Of a DNA stretch of 64,000 bases, positions 36,593-45,547 are shown piece by piece. The position numbers and the translations under genes are program-made. Below the pieces are notes generated by a model. The model was not told the DNA's origin. It searched no databases and saw nothing but the letters and a program-made list of their open reading frames with translations. The stretch is from Alloprevotella sp. (GTDB lineage Bacteria > Bacteroidota > Bacteroidia > Bacteroidales > Muribaculaceae), in the NCBI GenBank assembly GCA_023663135.1, contig JAMPIE010000013.1, positions 1 through 64,000 on the forward strand. The letters run 5' to 3'. The stretch's first letter is position 1, and each line of letters starts with the position of its first letter.

Positions 36593-36625
36593 TTTGCTTA
36601 TGTCGGAAAAGTTACATACCTTTGC
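36593..36625 (+). promoter_or_regulatory. Promoter of the DUF177-rpmF-fabH operon
   Basis: TTTG at 36593-36596, a 20-bp gap and TACCTTTGC at 36617-36625 match the consensus exactly. It sits inside the longest open frame and so argues for the later start at 36699. Confidence 0.85.
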
Positions 36626-36698
36626 AAAGTTTTTTGCGACGCCGTGGTTGCCACGGTGGCTTTGGCGTCACCCGACATTAAACACCACAAGCCTTAAA

Positions 36699-37283
36699 AT
36701 GGGAAAGTTCAGCAACTTTAAGCTCCCCCTCAAGACCCTCCCCGAAGGGGAAAGCGACTACTCCTTCCACCTTGACAAAGAGTTTTTTGCCAACATGGAA
36801 AACGAAGAGATTCACGACGCTGACATCGACGTGAAGCTCGTCGCAACTCGTCGTGGCGACGACTTCTCCCTGAGCTTCACCTTCACCGGCACTCTTACCC
36901 TTCTCTGCACTCGCTGCCTCGACGACCTCATCTACCCCATTGACACACAATATCATGTCACAGTAGAGTTTGGCGACGAATATCGCGACGAGAGCGACGA
37001 CCTGCTCATCATCCCCATCAGCGACCCCTCGCTTAACGTGGCCTTCATGATCTATGACACCATAGCCCTGTCAATACCCATGAAGCATGTCCATCCCCAA
37101 GGGAAATGCAACAGACAGATGAGCGCCCTGCTGCGCAAACACCGCGGCCGCCCCGCCGCCGACGAAGACGCCGAGCTCGAAGATGAGCTCCTCGACGGCA
37201 TCGACGACGAGCCCGCCGGTCAGCCCGCCGACTCACGCTGGGATGCCCTGCGCGGCCTTGCCTCTTCATCCTCCGACGAATAA
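36699..37283 (+). CDS. DUF177 (YceD-like) protein
   Basis: A 194-residue protein of the DUF177/YceD family, which in many bacteria lies directly before rpmF and has been linked to 23S rRNA accumulation. The core contains LLCTRCLDDLIYPIDTQY, with the paired Cys typical of the family, and ESDDLLIIPISDPSLNVAFMIYDTIALSIP. The C-terminal tail is long and acidic (DEDAELEDELLDGIDDE). The start is set at MGKFSNFKLP because the promoter -7 box lies 74 bp before it. The rpmF start follows 38 bp after the stop codon. Confidence 0.88.
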   Translation: MGKFSNFKLPLKTLPEGESDYSFHLDKEFFANMENEEIHDADIDVKLVATRRGDDFSLSFTFTGTLTLLCTRCLDDLIYPIDTQYHVTVEFGDEYRDESDDLLIIPISDPSLNVAFMIYDTIALSIPMKHVHPQGKCNRQMSALLRKHRGRPAADEDAELEDELLDGIDDEPAGQPADSRWDALRGLASSSSDE

Positions 37284-37321
37284 CAAACGAATATAAAACA
37301 AACATAACGACATAAACAACA

Positions 37322-37513
37322 ATGGCACATCCTAAACGCAAACAGTCCAAGACCCGTACCGCAAAGCGCCGCACTCACGACAAGGCTGTGGCCCCCACCA
37401 TCGCCCTTTGCCCCAACTGCGGTGCATGGCACATATACCACACCGTATGCGGCGAATGTGGCTACTACCGTGGCAAGCAGGCCATCGTGAAGGCCGACGA
37501 AGCCGCCATCTAA
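37322..37513 (+). CDS. rpmF: 50S ribosomal protein L32
   Basis: A 63-residue protein starting MAHPKRKQSKTRTAKRRTHD, the canonical L32 N-terminus. A zinc-ribbon with four Cys follows (CPNCGAWHIYHTVCGECGYY). All four Cys are present, so this is the zinc-binding form of L32. It lies in the conserved DUF177-rpmF-fabH order, which couples ribosome and fatty-acid synthesis genes in many bacteria. The short C-terminal extension (KADEAAI) is unremarkable. Confidence 0.97.
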   Translation: MAHPKRKQSKTRTAKRRTHDKAVAPTIALCPNCGAWHIYHTVCGECGYYRGKQAIVKADEAAI

Positions 37514-37557
37514 ACCGGCAACCCGTCACCTTCACCCTCAGAGGCATCCCCTCCTCA

Positions 37558-37588
37558 CCCGTAGCCCGGGCGTAAGCCCTGCTATGGG
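37558..37588 (+). other. Intercistronic hairpin between rpmF and fabH
   Basis: An outer 8-bp stem (CCCGTAGC with GCTATGGG, one G-U) contains an inner GGGC-GTAA-GCCC hairpin capped by a GNRA-type loop. There is no T-run, so it looks like an RNA processing or expression-setting element rather than a full terminator. Confidence 0.5.
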
Positions 37589-37670
37589 CGGGAGGCCGTC
37601 TTATACCCCAAGTCACCTCCACCACCTCACTCTCCGCCCCAACTCACCCTCACATTTCAATCAAGCCATC

Positions 37671-38654
37671 ATGCTTCACGCCCGCATTTCAGGTATAGCC
37701 TCTTATCTGCCCGACGACATTCTCGACAACGAGATGCTCTCGCAGATGGTGGACACCAACGATGAGTGGATCACCACTCGCGTGGGAATCAAGACCCGCC
37801 ACATCCTCCGCAAAGAAGAGGCCGGCTCGTCTTATCTCGGAGCCAAAGCCATAGAGAAGCTCCTTGAGTCTACTTCAACATCACCCGAGGAGATAGACCT
37901 CCTCATCTGCGCCACCTCCAACCCCGACTACCGCTTCCCCTCGACCGCCTCTGTCATGGCCTACAAGACCGGGCTCATAAACTGCTATGCCTATGACATA
38001 CAGGCCGCTTGCGCCGGATTTATCGTGGCCCTTCAAGATGCCGCCGCATACATCCGAGCCGGCTACAACAAGAAGGTGATCGTGGTGTGCACTGAAATGA
38101 TGAGCTCAATGGTCAACTACAAAGACCGCACCACCTGCCCCCTCTTCGGCGACGGTGCTGCCGCCGTCCTGGTGGAGCCCACCGAGAAAGAGGTGGGCGT
38201 GATTGACACAGTGCTCCACGTCGACGGCATCGGCCGCGACCATCTCATCATGAAGGCCGGCGGCTCCTTCAAGCCCACCACCCACGAGACCGTCGACGCC
38301 GGCGAGAACTTCCTCTTCCAGGACGGAAAGTTTGTCTACAAACACGCTGTGATGGACATGTACACCTCCACCATGGACATATGCGAGCGCAATGGCCTCA
38401 CCGTCGAAGACATCGATTGGCTCGTGCCCCATCAGGCCAATCTCCGCATCATTGAGGCCGTGTCGTCGCGCGCCGGCATCAACCCCGACAAGGTGCTCGT
38501 CAACATCCAGCACACCGGCAACACATCTGCCGCCTCCATCCCCATCTGCCTCGACGAATTTCGCAGCCGCCTCAAGCCCGGCGACAAGATTGTCCTCACT
38601 GCCTTTGGCGCCGGCTTCACCTGGGGAGCCATGTATCTCATCTGGGACCTCTAA
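37671..38654 (+). CDS. fabH: Beta-ketoacyl-ACP synthase III
   Basis: A 327-residue condensing enzyme that starts fatty-acid synthesis by joining acetyl-CoA (or another acyl-CoA) to malonyl-ACP. The catalytic triad is complete: C114 in QAACAGF, H254 in VPHQANLRI and N284 in HTGNTSAAS. The N-terminus ISGIASYLPDDILDNEML and the GAGFTWGAMYLIWD end are standard. The start at 37671 is chosen from family length, since the frame is open further upstream through a hairpin. It is the third gene of the DUF177-rpmF-fabH operon and is followed by a terminator. Confidence 0.96.
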   Translation: MLHARISGIASYLPDDILDNEMLSQMVDTNDEWITTRVGIKTRHILRKEEAGSSYLGAKAIEKLLESTSTSPEEIDLLICATSNPDYRFPSTASVMAYKTGLINCYAYDIQAACAGFIVALQDAAAYIRAGYNKKVIVVCTEMMSSMVNYKDRTTCPLFGDGAAAVLVEPTEKEVGVIDTVLHVDGIGRDHLIMKAGGSFKPTTHETVDAGENFLFQDGKFVYKHAVMDMYTSTMDICERNGLTVEDIDWLVPHQANLRIIEAVSSRAGINPDKVLVNIQHTGNTSAASIPICLDEFRSRLKPGDKIVLTAFGAGFTWGAMYLIWDL

Positions 38655-38717
38655 AATGCCGCGCACAGCATCTTGGCTCTCAAAGAATTGACACCCCTCA
38701 CAAGGGAAAATAACCGG

Positions 38718-38746
38718 AAATAGCATCTTTTGGGGTGCTATTTTTG
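38718..38746 (+). terminator. Intrinsic terminator after fabH
   Basis: AAATAGCATC pairs with the GGTGCTATTT arm across a short loop, and the stem runs into TTTTTG. The T-run also supplies a possible -33 TTTG (38743-38746) for era. Confidence 0.75.
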
Positions 38747-38776
38747 TTTATAACCATAGAGGGCGCAGACCTTTCC
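38743..38776 (+). promoter_or_regulatory. Weak candidate promoter for era
   Basis: TTTG at 38743-38746, a 21-bp gap and GACCTTTCC at 38768-38776, which has two mismatches to the -7 consensus. Its place between a terminator and era makes it plausible. Confidence 0.35.
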
Positions 38777-38832
38777 CGCACAACATCCCTGAACCACACA
38801 CATCAACCATCAATCCCTCATAACCCCAAGAT

Positions 38833-39714
38833 ATGCACAAATCAGGCTTTGTCAATATAGTGGGCAACCCCAACGTGGGCAAGTCCACGCTCATGAACGA
38901 CCTCGTGGGCGAGCGAGTGAGCATCATCACCTCAAAGGCTCAGACCACACGCCATCGCATCATGGGCATCGTCAACACCGACGACTATCAGATAGTATTC
39001 TCCGACACTCCCGGAGTGCTCCAGCCCAAGTATAAGCTCCAAGAGTCGATGCTCAGCTTCTCTGAAGGCGCACTCACCGATGCCGACATCCTCCTCTACG
39101 TAACCGACGTGGTGGAAGACCCCACGAAAAACGCCGACTATCTGGCTAAGGTGGCCAAGGAGACCGTCCCGGTGCTCCTGGTGATCAACAAGATTGACCT
39201 CATCAAGTCGCAAGCCGACCTGGAAGCCATCGTAGACCGTTGGAAAGAGATGCTCCCCAACGCCGAAATCTTCCCCACCTCGGCCAAAGAGCACTTCAAC
39301 GTTGACAATCTTATGGCCCGCATAGTGGCCCTCCTGCCCGAGCATGCCCCTTACTTCGGCAAAGACGCCTTGACCGACAAGCCAGCACGCTTCTTCGTCA
39401 CCGAGATTATCCGCGAAAAGATCCTTCTCAACTACGACAAAGAGGTGCCCTACTCGGCCGAAGTAATCGTGGAGAAATTTGAGGAGAAAGAAAAGGCAAT
39501 CCACATCATGGCAGTCATCTATGTTGAGCGCGACTCCCAGAAAGGCATCCTCATAGGCAAAGCAGGAGCCATGATTAAACGCGTCGGCACCGAGGCTCGC
39601 AAAGACATTGAGCGCTTCTTTGGCAAGAGCGTCTATCTGGAGCTTTTTGTCAAAGTGGAGCCCAACTGGCGCAACCGCGAAAACAAACTCCGCTCCTTTG
39701 GATACATTGAGTGA
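38833..39714 (+). CDS. era: GTPase Era
   Basis: A 293-residue Ras-like GTPase with a C-terminal KH domain that binds the 3' end of 16S rRNA during 30S assembly. The G1 motif is [11 protein letters not shown]3 is DTPG, G4 is NKID and the KH region has EKAIHIMAVIYVERDSQKGI with GKAGAMIKRVG. It is full length. It is followed by der, another ribosome-assembly GTPase, 67 bp later with a separate promoter. Confidence 0.97.
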   Translation: MHKSGFVNIVGNPNVGKSTLMNDLVGERVSIITSKAQTTRHRIMGIVNTDDYQIVFSDTPGVLQPKYKLQESMLSFSEGALTDADILLYVTDVVEDPTKNADYLAKVAKETVPVLLVINKIDLIKSQADLEAIVDRWKEMLPNAEIFPTSAKEHFNVDNLMARIVALLPEHAPYFGKDALTDKPARFFVTEIIREKILLNYDKEVPYSAEVIVEKFEEKEKAIHIMAVIYVERDSQKGILIGKAGAMIKRVGTEARKDIERFFGKSVYLELFVKVEPNWRNRENKLRSFGYIE

Positions 39715-39724
39715 CTTTTTTTAG

Positions 39725-39733
39725 TATCTTTGC
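39725..39733 (+). promoter_or_regulatory. -7 box for der
   Basis: TATCTTTGC matches the consensus; the nearest TTTG (39697-39700) is at a slightly long 24-bp gap. Its position, four bases before a possible start at 39737, favours the later der start at 39782. Confidence 0.55.
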
Positions 39734-39781
39734 CACTTGGAGGGAGGCCCATCGCCGTTCCTCGACCACACTTCATTGACC

Positions 39782-41095
39782 ATGGGACAAATGATAGCCA
39801 TCGTAGGGCGCCCAAACGTGGGCAAGTCTACCCTATTCAATCGCCTGACACAGACCCGCACAGCCATTGTGGACCCCACGGCCGGCACCACGCGTGACCG
39901 CCAATATGGCCGAGTGGACTGGAACGGCAAAGACTTCTCAATCGTCGACACCGGCGGCTGGGTGGTCAACTCTGAAGACATCTTCGAAGAAGAGATTAAT
40001 AAGCAAGTGGAGCTCGCCATCGAGCAGGCCGACGAAATCCTCTTTGTCGTCGACTCCATGAACGGAGTCACCGACCTTGACGACCATGTAGCCGAAATCC
40101 TACGCAAGAGTAAAAAGCCGGTCCTCTTAGTGGCCAACAAAGTCGACTCGGCCGACTGGCTCTACAACACCGCCGAGTTTTACTCCCTCGGCTTAGGCGA
40201 CCCATACCCCGTCTCGGCATCCAACGGCTACGGCACCGGCGACCTGCTCGACGCCGTAGTAGAGAAGCTCCCCGAAGCCGAAGCCGACAATGCCACCGAC
40301 GACATTCCCAAATTTGCCATCGTGGGGCGACCCAACGCAGGCAAGAGCTCCATCATCAACGCCTTCATCGGCGAAGGGCGCCACATCGTGACCGACATTG
40401 CCGGCACCACCCGCGACAGCATCTACACACGCTACAACAAATTTGGCTTTGACTTCTATCTGGTCGACACCGCCGGCATACGCAAGAAAAACAAGGTCAA
40501 CGAAGACATTGAATACTACTCCGTTATCCGCTCCATACGCTCCATTGAGGCCTCTGACGTATGCATCCTCATGATCGATGCCACCCGCGGCATTGAAGCT
40601 CAAGATGTCAACATCTTCTCCCTCATCCAGAAGAATAAGAAGGGTCTCGTGGTGTGTGTCAACAAATGGGACCTGGTGGAGGATAAATCAACCGCCGCCA
40701 TCAAACACTTTGAAGAAGCCATCCGCGCCCGCTTTGCCCCCTTCACCGACTTCCCCATCATCTTTGGCTCGGCTCTTACCAAGCAGCGCATCTACAAGGT
40801 GATAGAGACCGCCGTGGAGGTCTACCGCAATCGCGAGCGAGTGGTGCCCACCTCGCAGCTCAACACTGTGATGCTCGATGCCATTGCCGCATATCCACCC
40901 CCGGCCAACAAAGGCAAGATCATCAAAATCAAGTATGTGACGATGCTCAAAGGAGCCGCCGTGCCCACCTTCATCTTCTTCTGCAACCTCCCGCAGTGGG
41001 TCAAGGAGCCATATCGTCGATATCTCGAAAACAAGATACGCGAGAACTGGGACTACTCCGGCACCCCCATCAACATCTACATGCGCGAAAAGTAA
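39782..41095 (+). CDS. der: GTPase Der (EngA), tandem GTPase
   Basis: A 437-residue protein with two GTPase domains and a C-terminal KH-like domain, needed for 50S assembly. Domain 1 has [10 protein letters not shown] (residue ~10) and DTGG; domain 2 has [10 protein letters not shown] (~185), DTAG and NKWD. The KH-like end contains [20 protein letters not shown]. The ATG at 39782 ([14 protein letters not shown]) is chosen from the family N-terminus and the promoter position. dut follows 12 bp later, so the two are cotranscribed. Confidence 0.97.
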   Translation: MGQMIAIVGRPNVGKSTLFNRLTQTRTAIVDPTAGTTRDRQYGRVDWNGKDFSIVDTGGWVVNSEDIFEEEINKQVELAIEQADEILFVVDSMNGVTDLDDHVAEILRKSKKPVLLVANKVDSADWLYNTAEFYSLGLGDPYPVSASNGYGTGDLLDAVVEKLPEAEADNATDDIPKFAIVGRPNAGKSSIINAFIGEGRHIVTDIAGTTRDSIYTRYNKFGFDFYLVDTAGIRKKNKVNEDIEYYSVIRSIRSIEASDVCILMIDATRGIEAQDVNIFSLIQKNKKGLVVCVNKWDLVEDKSTAAIKHFEEAIRARFAPFTDFPIIFGSALTKQRIYKVIETAVEVYRNRERVVPTSQLNTVMLDAIAAYPPPANKGKIIKIKYVTMLKGAAVPTFIFFCNLPQWVKEPYRRYLENKIRENWDYSGTPINIYMREK

Positions 41096-41107
41096 CCATT
41101 CCTCCCC

Positions 41108-41548
41108 ATGGATCGCATCAAAGTAAAAATCATCAACCACAGCGGATTTCCCCTCCCCGCCTACGAGACCCCCTCGGCCGCCGGGATGGACATCCACGCC
41201 GCCATAAAAGAACCCATGACGCTCAATCCCATGCAGCGCGCCCTGGTCCCTACCGGCCTGCGCCTCCAGCTCCCACAGGGCTATGAGTGTCAGATACGTC
41301 CACGAAGCGGCCTGGCTCTGCGCAGCGGCATCTCAATAGTAAACACCCCCGGCACGGTCGATGCCGACTATCGCGGCGAGATAGGCGTGATAGTCATCAA
41401 CCTATCCGACACCCCCTTTGTAATCAATCCCGGCGAACGCATTGCACAGATGGTAATCACCACCTACACCCATGTCCACTGGGAATCGGTTGACCGAATC
41501 GACGAGACCGAGCGAGGCGACGGCGCCTTTGGTCACACCGGCCTTTGA
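41108..41548 (+). CDS. dut: dUTP diphosphatase
   Basis: A 146-residue trimeric dUTPase that hydrolyses dUTP to dUMP, limiting uracil in DNA and feeding dTMP synthesis. All five motifs are visible: [32 protein letters not shown] with the catalytic Asp, GERIAQMV, and the C-terminal GDGAFGHTG, a variant of the usual RGxGGFGSTG. It lies between der and a TPR-protein gene, a gene order often seen in Bacteroidales. Confidence 0.96.
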   Translation: MDRIKVKIINHSGFPLPAYETPSAAGMDIHAAIKEPMTLNPMQRALVPTGLRLQLPQGYECQIRPRSGLALRSGISIVNTPGTVDADYRGEIGVIVINLSDTPFVINPGERIAQMVITTYTHVHWESVDRIDETERGDGAFGHTGL

Positions 41549-41605
41549 CGCCCCCCAAGCAATCAAACGATCCATCATCCACCCAACCCTATACATCTAT
41601 AAGGA

Positions 41606-43363
41606 GTGCGCCACCTGACATTCATCATCCTGCTGCTCGCCGTAGCTGCCACGGCTCTGTCTGAGACTCATCCCGGCAGCGCTGAGGCCAGTCGCCGGCA
41701 GCGCAAGGCCGATATGATTTACCTCGAAGCATTACGGCACAAAGAAAACGGCGATATTGATGCCTATGTCGACTTATTGACACAGGCCTACAAGACCTAT
41801 CCGTCCGACCCCTTCCTCGGATTTGAATATGGCCAATTTATGGCTGCAATCACCGAGCACAAAGACAGCGTTGTGCTCCGTCAGGCCTACGACCTCATGC
41901 GCCGCTATGCAATGGATGGGGAAGGAGCCAAGGATTATGACGTGGTGAGCGCCACGGCAATGCTCGCCTCCGACCTCCTCGAGATGGACGACTGCCTTGA
42001 GATGCGACGCCGACTATATGTCGACAACCCCGACCGCCCTCAGGCTGCCTTAGGATATGCCATGACCCTCGCCATAGGGATGAATCCCGATGACCTTCGC
42101 CACGCTGAAGAGATCTTTGACACCGTCGAGACTCGCGAAGGGCCGTCGATACCCCTGTCGTTCTATAAGATACAACTCTTCCAGCTCCAAAACGACACTG
42201 CAAAAGTTATCAACGAAGCCCGGCGCATCACTCGTGTCCTCCCCCCCTCGGCCGAGCCGCTCCTGTTTGCCGCCGACATATATTCTGACATGAACGCCCC
42301 CGACTCGGCCCTCGCCCTCCTCAACAGAGCCGTGGAGCTCGAGCCAACCAACGGCAAGGCACGATATAATCTCGCCAACTTCCACCTCGAGCGAGGTGAC
42401 TCAGCGGCCTACAACCGCGAGATTTACCTGGCCATGGAGCAGCCCGAGCTCGACCCCGAGACCCGATATATGCTTCTTGAAGACTATATCGGCCGTCTCT
42501 ATCGAGACACCACCCAGTTCGCTCAAGTATCCTCCCTCTTTGACCACCTCATAGAGACGATGCCCCACGACCCCACTATCCGCGGCTACTACGGCGACTA
42601 CCTCGCCTATACAAAACATTACCCCCAAGCTGCCGAGCAGATTGACTACGAGATTTCACTCAATCCGGCCGACTCTACCCGATGGGGCATGCTCATCTCT
42701 TGCTACTTCCAGACGGGCGACATCAATCGCGCCCTCTCCACCGCCGAGAAAGGGCTCAAACTGTTTCCCTACGACACATACCTCCCCCTGGCAGCATCCA
42801 CGGCCCTCTCTGAGATTGGCAATTACAGCAAAGCCATTGCCACCATGGAAGGCGCGCTGGAGATCCCCGGCCTCGACGACTCTGACAAGAGCAAGTTTCT
42901 AACCACCATGGGCGACATAATGCAGCGGATGGAGCTCACCGACTCGGCCGACGTATACTATGACCAAGCTATAGAAGTCGACCCGACAAACTATTTGGCC
43001 ATGAACAACCTGGCCTATCATTTAGCGTGCAACGACCAAGACCTTGACCGAGCCTTGACGCTCATAGAGACGGTAGACGAGCTCTCCCCCGACAACCCTA
43101 CGTATCTCGACACATATGCATGGGTGATGTTTAAACGCTCTGATTATGCCAAGGCCAAGGAACTGATTGACCGCACCATAGAGCTGAGCGAGACACAGGG
43201 CGAAGACCTCAGCGCCGAAGTGCTTGAACACGCCGGCGACATCTACTTCATGTCGCGCGAGCCTGATAGAGCTCTCGATTTCTGGAAAAAAGCCCTTGCC
43301 CTCGACCCCGACAACCGGCTCCTGCGCCGCAAAGTGACCAGCAAGACCTACTTTTACGAATAA
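41606..43363 (+). CDS. Exported TPR-repeat protein
   Basis: A 585-residue protein with a signal peptide (LTFIILLLAVAATALSET) and TPR units over most of its length (e.g. ALALLNRAVELEPTNGKARYNLANFHLERGD, DVYYDQAIEVDPTNYLAMNNLAYHL). The start is GTG at 41606, preceded by AAGGA, one of the few Shine-Dalgarno-like sites in the window. The next gene begins on the base after its stop. In Bacteroidetes the dut-TPR-DUF4292-EnvC-like order recurs, hinting at an envelope-assembly role. No enzymatic motif is present. Confidence 0.85.
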   Translation: MRHLTFIILLLAVAATALSETHPGSAEASRRQRKADMIYLEALRHKENGDIDAYVDLLTQAYKTYPSDPFLGFEYGQFMAAITEHKDSVVLRQAYDLMRRYAMDGEGAKDYDVVSATAMLASDLLEMDDCLEMRRRLYVDNPDRPQAALGYAMTLAIGMNPDDLRHAEEIFDTVETREGPSIPLSFYKIQLFQLQNDTAKVINEARRITRVLPPSAEPLLFAADIYSDMNAPDSALALLNRAVELEPTNGKARYNLANFHLERGDSAAYNREIYLAMEQPELDPETRYMLLEDYIGRLYRDTTQFAQVSSLFDHLIETMPHDPTIRGYYGDYLAYTKHYPQAAEQIDYEISLNPADSTRWGMLISCYFQTGDINRALSTAEKGLKLFPYDTYLPLAASTALSEIGNYSKAIATMEGALEIPGLDDSDKSKFLTTMGDIMQRMELTDSADVYYDQAIEVDPTNYLAMNNLAYHLACNDQDLDRALTLIETVDELSPDNPTYLDTYAWVMFKRSDYAKAKELIDRTIELSETQGEDLSAEVLEHAGDIYFMSREPDRALDFWKKALALDPDNRLLRRKVTSKTYFYE

Positions 43364-44182
43364 ATGCATCCACTCCGATACCTCACCCTCTTCATCCTCA
43401 CACTGGCTCTCGCCTCGTGTGGCAGCAAGAAATCGCTCCCGGCCCCCGACTATTCCACCCTCAGCGGATATGAGGCCATCGAAGCCTCCTACAGGCAGTG
43501 GCAACGATTGCGCGTCCCTGTCACACTCTCTATCTCCTCGCCCAAGCAGATGAGTATCAGCGGAGTGGCCACCATGGTGCGCGACAGTTCCATCAACATA
43601 TCGCTAAGGATGCTCGGCCTCGAAGTGGCCGTAATGGACATCACCCCCGACTCCATCACTCTGGCCGAGAAGATGAACAAGCAATATCTATCCATCCCCA
43701 TAGCCGACGCCATTGGCCGCTATGGCTTCACCCCGGCCAATCTACAAGACCTCCTGACCGGGCGAGTGTTTCTCCTCGGAGCATCGACACTCACCCCGGC
43801 TATGGCCACCGACTTCACCGTCATCACCGACACCGGCCTGCCACAATGGCTCCTCAAGCCTAAGAGTCAACCCAAAGAGGCATCATATATCTTTGCCATC
43901 AGGCCCGACAACACCCTCTCGGCAATCACAATCACTCCAACCGGACGCGAGCCCATGGGTATTCCCTACACTGCCTCGGAGGCCACGGCCGCCGGAGTGT
44001 TTGCCACCGACCTCCATGTAGTGATACCCACCAAGAAAGCGGAGGTCGTAGCCGGCATTCAATGGAACTGGTCAAAGGCCACCTTTGACTCCCAGGTGAC
44101 CGTCAAGCCATTTACACTCGGGAAGGGCTATCGACGCCTCGACATTGACCAACTGCTTAAGCAACTTCCAGCCGCCCAATAA
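43364..44182 (+). CDS. DUF4292 lipoprotein
   Basis: A 272-residue lipoprotein (lipobox LALASC, Cys19) of the DUF4292 family. Segments such as VPVTLSISSPKQMSISGVATMVRDSSINISLRMLG suggest an incomplete beta-barrel fold of the LolA/LolB type. That relation is my inference from strand pattern and lipoprotein character, not a proven assignment. It is directly adjacent to both neighbours (no spacer on either side), so it is strongly cotranslated with the TPR and EnvC-like genes. A role in handling lipoproteins or lipids between the membranes would fit. Confidence 0.8.
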   Translation: MHPLRYLTLFILTLALASCGSKKSLPAPDYSTLSGYEAIEASYRQWQRLRVPVTLSISSPKQMSISGVATMVRDSSINISLRMLGLEVAVMDITPDSITLAEKMNKQYLSIPIADAIGRYGFTPANLQDLLTGRVFLLGASTLTPAMATDFTVITDTGLPQWLLKPKSQPKEASYIFAIRPDNTLSAITITPTGREPMGIPYTASEATAAGVFATDLHVVIPTKKAEVVAGIQWNWSKATFDSQVTVKPFTLGKGYRRLDIDQLLKQLPAAQ

Positions 44183-45547
44183 ATGTCAAGCCGCCTCATC
44201 CTTATCACATTATCACTCATAATCTTGGCCACAAGCGCAATGGCCGACAAACCTCGTCGCGACATAAAAAGCGTGAAGCGCGAGCAAAAAGAGGCCACGG
44301 CGGCGGTGGCAAAGGCCGGGAAGGCCGTCGACGCCAACATACGCGAGACCGAGCGCAGCCTAAATCGACTATCCTTCCTCCAGCGACAAAGCCAAGAGAG
44401 CCGCGCTGCAGTCAACGCCTCGCAAGCCTCAATCGACTCCATCGACCGAGCCATTGCAGCCCGGACCGACACTATAAAAATTCTCAACAGCAGGCTATCG
44501 CGTCTAAGAGCTTCCTATGCCGACGCCCTCAGACGTCAGCAACTCTACCCCGACGTAAAGTCGCCCTTAGCTTTCATCTTCTCAGCCAACTCAGTGTCTG
44601 ATGCATATCGCCGTATGCGCTATCTAAGGCAGTATGACCACTGGCGAAGCATCCGCGCTGCCGAGCTGACCGAGGCCGCCAAGGATGTGGAGCGAGCCAA
44701 AGCTCGCCTTGAGGGCTCGCGACAGCAACTCGCCGTGGCCCATGCCTCGCTCCAGCGCCATCGCACATCGCTCGAGCGTGAGCAACGCTCCACCGACTCC
44801 ATCGTGGCTTCACTGCGCAAGGAGGGTAACGCCCTTCGCCAAGCTTTGGCCGAGAAGCAACGCCGCGCCGATGCTCTCGATCGTGAGCTCGACCGCCTCA
44901 TTGCCGAGGAGCAGGCTCGCATTGAGCGCGAGCGAAAAGCCGCCGAAGAGCGCCGCAAGAAGGAGGCCGAAGAGCGCCGCAAGAAAGAAGCCGAAGCTGC
45001 CGCAAAAAAACAGTCTGCCAAAGCCGGCTCACAAAAGACAGAGGCTAAGACTGAATCCAAGGCCAAAACAGCCGAGGCTACCGCAAAGAAACCACTTGAC
45101 GCAGAGGCCGAGGCCGACCGTAAGCTCACCGGCTCATTTGAGTCAAACAAAGGACGGCTTCTATTCCCCGTTGCCGGAAGATATCGCATCACACGAGGAT
45201 TTGGCCTCCAGAGCCATCCCGAGCTCAAGCATGTCAAGACCAACAATTCCGGCATTGACATCGAAGTGGCTCCCGGCAGCGACGCCCGCGCCATCTTCAA
45301 TGGCCGAGTCAGCGCCATCTTCCGTCTCCCGGGATATGCCAACATAGTGATGATACGCCACGGCGACTACATCTCCCTCTATGCCAATCTTTCAGCCACT
45401 TATGTCTCTAAGGGACAGGAGGTGAAGACAGGGCAAGCCGTCGGGCGCATCTTGACACAAAGCGAAGAGGAGGGAGGCGCCACCACCTTCCACTTCGAGC
45501 TCCGACGCGAACGCGCCAAACTAAATCCACTCGAATGGGTAAAATAA
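44183..45547 (+). CDS. EnvC-like murein hydrolase activator (degenerate LytM/M23 domain)
   Basis: A 454-residue exported protein with a signal peptide (LITLSLIILATSAMAD), a long coiled coil (~25-260, ending in Lys/Glu/Arg-rich ERKAAEERRKKEAEE repeats) and a C-terminal LytM fold. In active M23 enzymes zinc is held by H-x3-D and H-x-H. Here the first His position reads Asn (NNSGIDI) and the last motif reads TFHFE, with the first His replaced. It therefore looks like an activator of amidases, as EnvC is in E. coli, rather than an enzyme. It overlaps the flippase gene by 13 bp. Confidence 0.85.
   Translation: MSSRLILITLSLIILATSAMADKPRRDIKSVKREQKEATAAVAKAGKAVDANIRETERSLNRLSFLQRQSQESRAAVNASQASIDSIDRAIAARTDTIKILNSRLSRLRASYADALRRQQLYPDVKSPLAFIFSANSVSDAYRRMRYLRQYDHWRSIRAAELTEAAKDVERAKARLEGSRQQLAVAHASLQRHRTSLEREQRSTDSIVASLRKEGNALRQALAEKQRRADALDRELDRLIAEEQARIERERKAAEERRKKEAEERRKKEAEAAAKKQSAKAGSQKTEAKTESKAKTAEATAKKPLDAEAEADRKLTGSFESNKGRLLFPVAGRYRITRGFGLQSHPELKHVKTNNSGIDIEVAPGSDARAIFNGRVSAIFRLPGYANIVMIRHGDYISLYANLSATYVSKGQEVKTGQAVGRILTQSEEEGGATTFHFELRRERAKLNPLEWVK

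Noticed and set aside
36594..36698. Longer DUF177 start
   Set aside because: The region contains the perfect promoter (36593-36625), so it cannot be translated from that transcript.
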